17,298 nt of DNA from positions 1-17,298 of the forward strand of contig JAZUBL010000060.1 of NCBI GenBank assembly GCA_045638545.1, written 5' to 3'. Origin of the DNA: UMGS1071 sp045638545. GTDB lineage: Bacteria > Bacillota > Clostridia > Oscillospirales > Acutalibacteraceae. This document shows positions 5,478 through 11,569 of the stretch, in pieces. Made by a program: the position numbers and the translations under genes. The notes under the pieces are model-generated. The model saw only the letters and a list, made by a program, of their open reading frames with translations, made no database searches and was not told where the DNA came from. Numbering within the stretch: position 1 is the stretch's first letter; every line of letters starts with the position of its first letter.

Positions 5478-6014
5478 ATGGCGCTGCGATTACCAACCGT
5501 TTCTACAAAAGGATTATTAGACATTACACCGGCATTGCTTCACAAAATGAAAGTGAAGGCAATTTTGCTGGACGTAGACAATACATTATCTCACCACGGC
5601 TCTCAGACACCGTTTGACGGTGCCATTGAATGGACAAAGCAGATGCAGGCGGAAGGCTTCAAGCTGATCATTGTTTCCAACAATACACGGGAGCGTATTA
5701 CACCGTTTGCAAAGCTGTTCGATCTGCCGTTTATCTGGCGCGCCTGCAAGCCGCTGCCAATTGGCTATCAGAAGGCAGCAAAGCGCCTTGGCGTGAAATT
5801 TAAAGAGTCTGTGATTGTTGGTGACCAGGTGTTTACCGATATTATCGGTGCCAATGCCCTGGGCATGAAGTCTATCCTGCTGGAGCCTGCCGAAGAAGAA
5901 CATGGCTGGAGTTTCCGTGTTCGCCGCAACCTGGAAGTTTCTGTCCGCGCAAAGGCGAAGAAAAAAGGAATCTATCTGCAAAGCAGCGGCGATAAGGGGG
6001 CGCATTCCAGATGA
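5478..6014 (+). CDS. yqeG: YqeG-type HAD-IIIA phosphatase
   Basis: A 178-residue HAD-superfamily hydrolase, close in length to Bacillus YqeG. Motif I is LLDVDNTLS with nucleophile Asp32 and Asp34, motif II is IVSNNT with Ser67, motif III is Lys91 in ACKPLP, and motif IV is VGDQVFTD with Asp116 and Asp121. All catalytic positions are present. The family is linked to phosphatidylglycerophosphate dephosphorylation in some lineages (plant and cyanobacterial relatives, Gep4-like), but the substrate in Clostridia is not settled; the tail is basic (about residues 148-163). The stop overlaps the start of the next gene (ATGA at 6011-6014), so the two are probably translated in a coupled way. Start chosen from the ribosome site at 5462-5470. 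Confidence 0.9.
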   Translation: MALRLPTVSTKGLLDITPALLHKMKVKAILLDVDNTLSHHGSQTPFDGAIEWTKQMQAEGFKLIIVSNNTRERITPFAKLFDLPFIWRACKPLPIGYQKAAKRLGVKFKESVIVGDQVFTDIIGANALGMKSILLEPAEEEHGWSFRVRRNLEVSVRAKAKKKGIYLQSSGDKGAHSR

Positions 6015-7099
6015 TGACAAAGGCTGAACGGTTACAGAACGCCTTATTCGGCGCGGATGCAGATTTTTCTGCAGATGGTGCGCTGATCACTTCTGCGCCA
6101 AACTGCCGCTGGCTGTCCGGGTTTCCGTCTTCTTCCCGCACCATGCTTGTAACAAAGGAGCAGGTGTATTTTCTCACAGATTTCCGCTATGCAGAAGCTG
6201 CCCGTAAAAAGGTGCAGGGCTGCACCGTAGTTATGTATAAAGAAGTGCAGCAGGCGATCAAAGAGATCATCTGCCGCCATAATATTAAAACACTGCTCTT
6301 TGAATATGACAATCTCAGTTTCGGGGAGTCAGAGAAATACCGCAAACTTTGCAGCGAATTGAACGTGGAGCCTGTTTTCAACAGAGAGCTGGATACGGTG
6401 CTCAAGAATCTCCGTGCCATTAAGACACCGGATGAGATTGCAAAGATCAAAGCTTCTCAGGCAATTACAGATGCAGCATTTCAGCATATTCTGCCATATA
6501 TCAGAGAAGGCGTGACAGAGCGGGAAATTGCTTTGGAGATCGAGTTCTTTATGAAGAAGAACGGCGCCGAGGATATTGCCTTTGATCTGATCGTTGTTTC
6601 CGGTGCAAACGGCTCCCAGTGCCATGGTGTGCCGGGTGCGAAAAAGATCGAACGGGGTGACTTTATTACCATGGATACCGGCGCTGTGCTGGACGGTTAT
6701 CACTCCGATATGACAAGAACCGTTGCGCTCGGCTGTGTAAGCCCGGAGCAGGAAGATGTTTACAACACTGTGCTGAAAGCACAGATGGCTGCTGTAGAGG
6801 CAGTAAAACCGGATGTTCCGTGCAAAAAGGTAGATTGGGTGGCCCGCAGTATTATCGATGAAAAGTATGCCGGTACCTTTGGTCATTCTACCGGCCACAG
6901 CGTCGGCATCGAGATCCACGAGTGGCCATGCTTTGCGCCTTCCTTCGAAACACTGACAAAGCCTGGTATGGTGATCACCGTGGAGCCTGGCATCTATCTG
7001 GAAGGAAAATTCGGTGTGAGAATTGAAGATATGGTACTTGTGACAAAAGATGGTTATGAAAATCTCACAAAATCACCAAAGGATTTAATAATCCTCTAA
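6011..7099 (+). CDS. M24 family Xaa-Pro aminopeptidase/dipeptidase
   Basis: A cytoplasmic metallopeptidase of 362 residues that removes or cleaves residues next to proline. The N-terminal creatinase-like domain spans about residues 1-135 and the pita-bread catalytic domain about 140-362. The five metal ligands are visible: Asp222 (TMDTGA), Asp233 (HSDMTR), His296 (HSTGHSVG), Glu325 (VEPGIY) and Glu339 (RIEDM). The substrate-site histidine is in CHGVPG (His205). The length matches the short aminopeptidase P/PepQ-type proteins found just upstream of efp in many Firmicutes. It overlaps yqeG by 4 bases; AAGGGGG lies 10 nt before the ATG, and a second ATG follows immediately. I cannot separate aminopeptidase from dipeptidase activity by eye. 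Confidence 0.93.
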   Translation: MMTKAERLQNALFGADADFSADGALITSAPNCRWLSGFPSSSRTMLVTKEQVYFLTDFRYAEAARKKVQGCTVVMYKEVQQAIKEIICRHNIKTLLFEYDNLSFGESEKYRKLCSELNVEPVFNRELDTVLKNLRAIKTPDEIAKIKASQAITDAAFQHILPYIREGVTEREIALEIEFFMKKNGAEDIAFDLIVVSGANGSQCHGVPGAKKIERGDFITMDTGAVLDGYHSDMTRTVALGCVSPEQEDVYNTVLKAQMAAVEAVKPDVPCKKVDWVARSIIDEKYAGTFGHSTGHSVGIEIHEWPCFAPSFETLTKPGMVITVEPGIYLEGKFGVRIEDMVLVTKDGYENLTKSPKDLIIL

Positions 7100-7117
7100 G
7101 AAATTTACATATTTTCC

Positions 7118-7146
7118 TTGAAAAAAGAACAGAAATAAGATAAACT
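7118..7146 (+). promoter_or_regulatory. Probable efp promoter
   Basis: TTGAAA (7118-7123), a 17-bp spacer, and TAAACT (7141-7146). It lies in the 81-bp gap after the peptidase gene, which has no terminator, so efp may be read both from this promoter and by read-through. Confidence 0.5.
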
Positions 7147-7180
7147 TATACTGTATACTACAAAATGGAGGTCAAGCATT

Positions 7181-7738
7181 ATGATTACTGCTGGCGATTT
7201 TAGAAATGGCGTAACTTTTGAAATGGACGGAAACGTAGTTTCCATCATCGAATTCCAACACGTAAAACCAGGTAAGGGTGCAGCTTTTGTTCGTACAAAG
7301 ATCCGCAACGTTATCACAGGTACTGTAACAGAAAAGACATTCAACCCAAACGATAAGTTCCCAACCGCATTCATCGAGAGAAGAGACTGCGAATACCTCT
7401 ACAACGATGGCGAGCTGTTCTACTTCATGGATACAGAGACATACGAGCAGACACCAATCAACGAAGATGTTCTGGGCGACAACTTCAAGTTCGTTAAGGA
7501 GAACATGGTATGTAAGGTTCTCTCTTACAAGGGCAACGTATTCGGCGTTGAGCCACCAAACTTTGTTGAGCTGCAGGTAACACAGACAGAGCCAGGCGTT
7601 AAGGGCGACACAGCTACTAACGTAACAAAGCCTGCAACACTGGAGACAGGTGCAGAAGTTAAGGTTCCGATCTTCATCGACGAAGGCGAAATGATCCGTA
7701 TCGACACACGTACAGGCGAGTACATGGAGCGTGCATAA
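7181..7738 (+). CDS. efp: Elongation factor P
   Basis: A 185-residue tRNA-shaped three-domain protein that binds between the ribosomal P and E sites and relieves stalling at consecutive prolines. It has the N-terminal KOW-like domain (about 1-63), the central OB domain, and the C-terminal OB domain ending with the family signature IRIDTRTGEYMERA. The loop HVKPGKGAAF places Lys32 at the tip, the position that carries a modification in several bacteria. No modification enzyme (EpmA, EarP or a YmfI-like enzyme) is in the window, so its state is unknown. GGAGG lies 9 nt before the ATG. No terminator follows; the next gene starts 50 bp downstream and is probably co-transcribed. Confidence 0.98.
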   Translation: MITAGDFRNGVTFEMDGNVVSIIEFQHVKPGKGAAFVRTKIRNVITGTVTEKTFNPNDKFPTAFIERRDCEYLYNDGELFYFMDTETYEQTPINEDVLGDNFKFVKENMVCKVLSYKGNVFGVEPPNFVELQVTQTEPGVKGDTATNVTKPATLETGAEVKVPIFIDEGEMIRIDTRTGEYMERA

Positions 7739-7788
7739 TCTGCCGTTTTCATTCCAATACTGTTGACAAAAAAGGGAGGGTATATCCT

Positions 7789-8247
7789 ATGACAAACTTA
7801 GAAAGAGTTGCTTACATCCGCGGCCTGATGGCTGGCCTGGAGCTGGATGCAGAAAAGAGCGAAGTTCGCGTAATCAATGCTGTTGTAGAACTGCTGGAAG
7901 ATATGGCACTGTCCATTGAAGATCTGGAAGAAGGCTACAACGAAATGGCAGACCTGCTGGAAACAGTAGATGATGATCTGGCAAGCCTGGAAGATGATTT
8001 CTACGGTGACGAAGATGACGACTGTGACTGCGATTGCGACTGTGATTGTGACTGCGGCTGCTGTGACGACGATGACGAGTGTTACTACGAAGTAACATGC
8101 CCAACCTGCGGCGAAACAATCTGCCTGTCCGAGGATCTCATTTCTGAGGGTCAGATGGACTGCCCAAACTGCGGTGAAAATCTGGAATTTGATCTGGATG
8201 ACGTAGAAGATGACTGTGGCTGCGGCTGTGGCCATGACCACAACTAA
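7789..8247 (+). CDS. CD1247-type acidic, Cys-rich zinc-ribbon protein
   Basis: A 152-residue, very acidic protein with three parts. Residues 1-72 are a helical domain starting MTNLERVAYIRGLMAGLELD, which I recognise as the CD1247 N-terminal domain seen beside efp in Clostridia. Residues 78-92 are an alternating Asp-Cys run with six cysteines (79, 81, 83, 85, 87, 89) followed by Cys91 and Cys92. Residues 104-128 form a zinc ribbon with knuckles CPTC (104-107) and CPNC (125-128). The tail ends CGCGCGHDHN. In all, 17 of 152 residues are cysteine. Its function is unknown; metal binding is likely for the ribbon and inferred for the Asp-Cys run. The ribosome site is GGGAGGG. It probably shares an mRNA with efp and ends at the terminator at 8284-8319. 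Automated labels such as AraC regulator for this family are not supported: no helix-turn-helix is visible. Confidence 0.85.
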   Translation: MTNLERVAYIRGLMAGLELDAEKSEVRVINAVVELLEDMALSIEDLEEGYNEMADLLETVDDDLASLEDDFYGDEDDDCDCDCDCDCDCGCCDDDDECYYEVTCPTCGETICLSEDLISEGQMDCPNCGENLEFDLDDVEDDCGCGCGHDHN

Positions 8248-8283
8248 ATCATCATCCATCTGGATTGATTTTATGTAACTGAG

Positions 8284-8319
8284 AAAACTTCCGCTGTATT
8301 CTGCAGCGGAAGTTTTTGT
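8284..8319 (+). terminator. Terminator after the CD1247-type gene
   Basis: AAACTTCCGCTG (8285-8296) and CAGCGGAAGTTT (8304-8315) form a perfect 12-bp stem with a 7-nt loop, followed by a T-run. It closes the efp unit. Confidence 0.9.
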
Positions 8320-8350
8320 TTAAAATTTCTTTTGGGAAAGGAGCGCCGTT

Positions 8351-8983
8351 ATGGCACAGAAACGAAACTATCAGAAAGAGCTGGACCGTGTAATCAACGG
8401 TCTGGGAGAAACGGTGCCGAAGCTGTTTCTCCACAGCTGCTGCGGCCCGTGCAGCAGTTATGTGCTGGAGTATCTCTCGCAGTATTTTTCCATCACGGTG
8501 TTCTATTATAATCCGAATATCTATCCCAGCGAGGAATATTACCATCGAGTAGAGGAGCAGCAGCGCCTGATTGATGAAATGGACTTTGTGCATCCTGTTT
8601 CCTTTGTGGAGGGGCAGTATGATACAGACCGTTTTTATGCCCTGGCAAAGGGACTGGAAAAAGAACCGGAAGGCGGCGAGCGGTGTTTCCGCTGTTATCG
8701 TCTCCGTCTGGAGCAGTCAGCGGCGCTGGCAAAGGAAGGCGGCTTTGATTATTTCACAACGACGCTTTCCATCAGCCCATATAAAAATGCAGAAAAGCTG
8801 AACGAGATCGGGGAGGAGCTGGCGGCGCAGTATGGCGTAAAGCATCTTCCGTGTGACTTCAAGAAAAAAGAAGGCTACAAGCGTTCCGTAGAGCTTTCGA
8901 AAATTTACGGTATGTACCGTCAGGACTACTGCGGCTGCGTGTTTTCCAGGCAGGAGCGAGAGCGGCAGAACTCTGTGCAATAA
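8351..8983 (+). CDS. queH: Epoxyqueuosine reductase QueH
   Basis: A 210-residue enzyme (DUF208 family) that performs the last step of queuosine synthesis, reducing epoxyqueuosine in tRNAs with GUN anticodons; it is the non-homologous counterpart of cobalamin-dependent QueG. The expected cysteines are present: HSCCGPC (Cys30, Cys31, Cys34) near the N-terminus, RCFRCY (Cys112, Cys115), and DYCGC (Cys194, Cys196) near the C-terminus, consistent with iron-sulfur and metal binding. LSISPYKN (139-146) is also typical. AAAGGAG lies 7 nt before the ATG. It follows a terminator by only about 30 bp and I find no convincing promoter there, so its expression source is unclear. No other queuosine gene is visible in the window. 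Confidence 0.93.
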   Translation: MAQKRNYQKELDRVINGLGETVPKLFLHSCCGPCSSYVLEYLSQYFSITVFYYNPNIYPSEEYYHRVEEQQRLIDEMDFVHPVSFVEGQYDTDRFYALAKGLEKEPEGGERCFRCYRLRLEQSAALAKEGGFDYFTTTLSISPYKNAEKLNEIGEELAAQYGVKHLPCDFKKKEGYKRSVELSKIYGMYRQDYCGCVFSRQERERQNSVQ

Positions 8984-9017
8984 AAAAACCCCCGGATTTT
9001 CCGGGGGTTTCTTTTTT
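8982..9017. terminator. Bidirectional terminator between queH and the convergent 138-aa gene
   Basis: AAACCCCCGG (8986-8995) and CCGGGGGTTT (9001-9010) form a 10-bp GC-rich stem with loop ATTTT. Runs of A on the left and T on the right serve both strands. The A-run includes the queH stop codon. Confidence 0.92.
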
Positions 9018-9028
9018 ATTTAGGATGA

Positions 9029-9445
9029 TTAGATTTTAGGAGCCTGTTCTTTCTTCAGTCTCTCTTCTTCTTCCTTCTGGATTGCTTCAGCAGCCTTTAC
9101 GCGCTCCTGATACTGCTTTGCTGTTACAAGATCCTGTTCCCAGTTCTCGTCTCTCTGCATTGGCACTGCAGCAGCCTTTTCGATTTCAGGCATTTCCAGT
9201 GTACCGTCAGCCAGCTTCTTGTCCATTTCCTCATACTCAGCCAGAGTCATCAGGAAATCTGTGGTGTACAGGGAGCAGAACAGCTTTGCTTCTGCCAGTG
9301 TAAATGCGATGAGGCCTGTTGCATCAATGGTGTTGTCCTCTTTTGCAAACTTCTGCATACGCTCTTTTTTACCATTTTCCATCTGGTGTGTAATGCGCTC
9401 GTTGATTTCGTTGGAAAGCTGCGCAATCAGTTCTTTATTAAACAT
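9029..9445 (-). CDS. Hypothetical 138-aa charged helical protein
   Basis: I do not recognise this family. It is predicted cytoplasmic: no signal peptide and no membrane segment. Residues 1-35 are a charged helix (MFNKELIAQLSNEINERITH onward), 40-75 a more hydrophobic region (DATGLIAFTLAEAKLFCSLY, with the only cysteine, Cys57), and 100-138 a Lys/Glu/Gln-rich helix likely to form a coiled coil (KEEEERLKKEQAP). It is convincing as a gene because GGAGG lies 10 nt before its ATG, a plausible promoter precedes it (9482-9511), and it ends at a strong bidirectional terminator. It is a single-gene unit divergent from miaB. Codon use resembles its neighbours, so there is no sign of recent transfer. 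Confidence 0.75.
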   Translation of the reverse strand: MFNKELIAQLSNEINERITHQMENGKKERMQKFAKEDNTIDATGLIAFTLAEAKLFCSLYTTDFLMTLAEYEEMDKKLADGTLEMPEIEKAAAVPMQRDENWEQDLVTAKQYQERVKAAEAIQKEEEERLKKEQAPKI

Positions 9446-9481
9446 AACAATGTGTCCTCCGTCTTGTGGAATATATACTCA

Positions 9482-9511
9482 ATTCTACCACAAAGGAGGC
9501 GTTGGATGCAA
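9482..9511 (-). promoter_or_regulatory. Probable promoter of the 138-aa hypothetical gene
   Basis: On the minus strand: TTGCAT (9506-9511), an 18-bp spacer, and TAGAAT (9482-9487) with an extended -10 TG at 9489-9490. Confidence 0.45.
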
Positions 9512-9568
9512 TAGTTGGACAATGGTTTTGGTAAAAATGAATATTGCGTAAAGAAATCCCGTTTTTGA

Positions 9569-9597
9569 TTGAAGAAAACGTAGTTTTGTGATATAAT
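9569..9597 (+). promoter_or_regulatory. Promoter of the miaB-ymcA-mutS-mutL-miaA unit
   Basis: TTGAAG (9569-9574), a 17-bp spacer, and a perfect TATAAT (9592-9597) preceded by an extended TG (9589-9590). It sits 36 bp before the miaB start. No terminator is visible between here and the window end, so it may drive the whole cluster. Confidence 0.8.
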
Positions 9598-9632
9598 AAA
9601 CCGATTATTTTCACAAAGGAGAGGTTGCAGCG

Positions 9633-11054
9633 TTGGCACAGGAAAGAAATCAGAAACAGGTGCGTATTCCATCCCGGGAAACGTGTATTGAGCGTGTGGC
9701 AGACCTGATGTCTGTCCGCGCAACAGGCGCCGTGCCGCTGGCTCTGGTGCGCACATACGGCTGCCAACAGAATGTGGCAGACAGCGAAAAACTGAGAGGT
9801 CAGCTGCAGCAGATGGGTTTCTCTTTTACAGAGGATGAGCGGGAAGCAGATCTGATTCTGTTCAATACCTGCGCTGTTCGCGAGAATGCAGAGTTCCGTG
9901 TTTACGGCAACGTAGGCAACCTGAAGAATCTCAAGCGGGAAAAGCCATCATTAATCATCGGCGTTTGCGGCTGCATGATGGAACAGGAACACGTGGCGGA
10001 GAAGATTCGCCAGAGCTACCCTTACGTTAATCTGGTGTTCGGCACCCATGTGGTACACAAACTGCCGGAACTGCTGTATCAGACACTGACTTCCGGCAAG
10101 CGTGTGTTCTCCCGCGGCGATGACAGTGAAGATAAAAATATTGTGGAGGGTCTGCCGATCCACCGTGACAGAGACATTCGTGCATGGGTTACTGTAATGT
10201 ACGGCTGCGATAACTTCTGTTCCTACTGCGTGGTGCCTTATGTGCGCGGCAGAGAGCGCAGCCGTACCCCGGAGGCTGTGGAGGAAGAATTCCGCAGTCT
10301 GGTGGCAGACGGCTACAAGGAGATCGTACTCCTTGGCCAGAACGTGAACTCCTACGGCAAAACGCTGGAGGATCCGATCACTTTCTCGGAGCTGCTCCGC
10401 CGACTGGATAAAATCCCGGGTGATTACCGTCTCCGCTTTATGACACCGCACCCGAAGGATGCAACAAAGGAACTGATCGACACCATTGCAGAGAGCGAGC
10501 ATATCTGCCACAACCTGCATCTGCCGTTCCAGTCCGGCAATGACCGCATCCTGAAGGAAATGAACCGCAGATATACCAGAGAGCGTTATCTGGAGCTGAT
10601 CCGTTATGCCCGGGAGAAAATGCCGGACGTAACATTCTCCAGCGACATCATCGTGGGCTTCCCTGGCGAAACTTACGAGGAATTCCGTGACACCGTATCT
10701 CTGGTAGAAGAAGTGGGCTTCGCCTCCCTCTTCACCTTCATCTACTCTCCAAGAGTCGGCACAAAGGCGGCAGATATGGAAGATCCGATCTCTGCGGCAG
10801 AAAAATCCCGCTGGTTTACAGAACTGCTGGCAGCCCAGGAGGCAACAGCAGATCGTCTGGCAGACACTATTGTGGGTACCGTGCAGCGTGTGCTGGTAGA
10901 AGAAGTCAGCGAAAAGCGCGGCGTTCTCTGCGGCAAAACAGAAGGCAACCTGAACTGTGACTTCTACGGTCCGGAATCTCTGGTTGGCTCCTTTGTAGAC
11001 GTGAGAATTACAGAATCCAGAAACTGGGTTCTCAAGGGCGAAATGATCGAGTGA
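9633..11054 (+). CDS. miaB: tRNA-2-methylthio-N6-dimethylallyladenosine synthase MiaB
   Basis: A 473-residue radical-SAM methylthiotransferase that adds the 2-methylthio group to i6A37 of tRNAs, acting after MiaA. The N-terminal domain has the three cluster cysteines, Cys44 (TYGCQQN), Cys80 (FNTCAVRENAE) and Cys114 (VCGCMM). The radical-SAM motif is CDNFCSYC (Cys192, Cys196, Cys199). A C-terminal TRAM domain (about 405-470) ends SRNWVLKGEM. An extra N-terminal segment of about 35 residues is usual in Firmicutes MiaB. The start codon is TTG, with AAAGGAGAGG upstream and no better in-frame ATG before the conserved region. It heads the probable operon and is followed 64 bp later by ymcA, the same neighbour as in Bacillus (ymcB-ymcA). 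Confidence 0.97.
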   Translation: MAQERNQKQVRIPSRETCIERVADLMSVRATGAVPLALVRTYGCQQNVADSEKLRGQLQQMGFSFTEDEREADLILFNTCAVRENAEFRVYGNVGNLKNLKREKPSLIIGVCGCMMEQEHVAEKIRQSYPYVNLVFGTHVVHKLPELLYQTLTSGKRVFSRGDDSEDKNIVEGLPIHRDRDIRAWVTVMYGCDNFCSYCVVPYVRGRERSRTPEAVEEEFRSLVADGYKEIVLLGQNVNSYGKTLEDPITFSELLRRLDKIPGDYRLRFMTPHPKDATKELIDTIAESEHICHNLHLPFQSGNDRILKEMNRRYTRERYLELIRYAREKMPDVTFSSDIIVGFPGETYEEFRDTVSLVEEVGFASLFTFIYSPRVGTKAADMEDPISAAEKSRWFTELLAAQEATADRLADTIVGTVQRVLVEEVSEKRGVLCGKTEGNLNCDFYGPESLVGSFVDVRITESRNWVLKGEMIE

Positions 11055-11105
11055 AACAAACCTTAAAATTTGTTCATAATAAAACTATAAAAATTTAAAC
11101 TTTTT

Positions 11106-11110
11106 GGAGG
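11106..11110 (+). promoter_or_regulatory. Ribosome binding site that sets the ymcA start
   Basis: GGAGG lies 8 nt before the ATG at 11119. An in-frame TTG at 11104 overlaps this site and was therefore rejected. Confidence 0.8.
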
Positions 11111-11118
11111 AAAATAAA

Positions 11119-11526
11119 ATGGATATGATTCAACTGGCAAGAGAACTGGGCAAGGCAATTCAGCAGGACGAGCGTTACCTGAACCTGAAGAAGGCAAAGG
11201 AAGCAGCAGACGCAGACGCAGCACTGCAGCAGCTGATCGGTGACTTCAACCTGAAGAGAATGGCAATCAACAACGAAGCAATGAAGCAGGACCGCAGCGA
11301 AGAGAAGCTCCAGGAGCTGAACACAGAACTGCGCGAAACTTACGCACAGATCATGCAGAACGAAAACATGACAGCTTACAACCAGGCAAGAGAGGCACTG
11401 GACGCTGTGATGAAGCGTGTAAACGCAATCATTTCCCTCAGCGCTGAAGGCGAGAACCCGGAAACAGCAGACCTGACAGAAGAGTCCTGCGGCGGTTCCT
11501 GCTCCACTTGCGCAGGCTGCCACTAA
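11119..11526 (+). CDS. ymcA: YlbF/YmcA (Ric) family protein with Cys-rich tail
   Basis: A 135-residue, mostly helical cytoplasmic protein of the YlbF/YmcA family. In Bacillus, YmcA (RicA), YlbF (RicF) and YaaT (RicT) form a complex that carries iron-sulfur clusters and promotes RNase Y processing of mRNAs, affecting competence, biofilm and sporulation. Position right after miaB and before mutS matches Bacillus ymcA, so I favour RicA over RicF; sequence alone does not separate them. The tail ends ESCGGSCSTCAGCH, four cysteines spaced CX3CX2CX2C, fitting cluster ligation. The rest is a charged helical bundle (about residues 1-105). A weak internal promoter (TTAAAA 11063-11068, TATAAA 11086-11091) may add transcription. 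Forty-three bases separate it from mutS with no terminator. Confidence 0.82.
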   Translation: MDMIQLARELGKAIQQDERYLNLKKAKEAADADAALQQLIGDFNLKRMAINNEAMKQDRSEEKLQELNTELRETYAQIMQNENMTAYNQAREALDAVMKRVNAIISLSAEGENPETADLTEESCGGSCSTCAGCH

Positions 11527-11569
11527 GAGAACGCCGATAGGCAGAATTTAACCGGAAGGAGAAGCGATC

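Noticed and set aside
7763..7768. Perfect TTGACA before the CD1247-type gene
   Set aside because: No -10 hexamer lies at the right distance; the matching position would fall on the ribosome site and start codon. Taken as chance.
7798..8259. Open minus-strand frame almost exactly opposite the CD1247-type gene
   Set aside because: The Asp-Cys codons (GAY TGY) read as Val/Ala/Thr on the other strand and give no stops; it has no ribosome site and no family resemblance.
9502..9534. Possible 10-codon leader ORF (TTG start) after AAAGGAGG upstream of miaB
   Set aside because: Only about 2 nt separate the ribosome site from TTG, the nearby ATG stops after one codon, and the site lies upstream of the miaB promoter, so it is probably not transcribed in that direction.
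11063..11091. Internal promoter TTAAAA-17-TATAAA before ymcA
   Set aside because: The -35 is poor and the region is AT-rich enough for such matches by chance; noted in the ymcA entry but not called as a feature.
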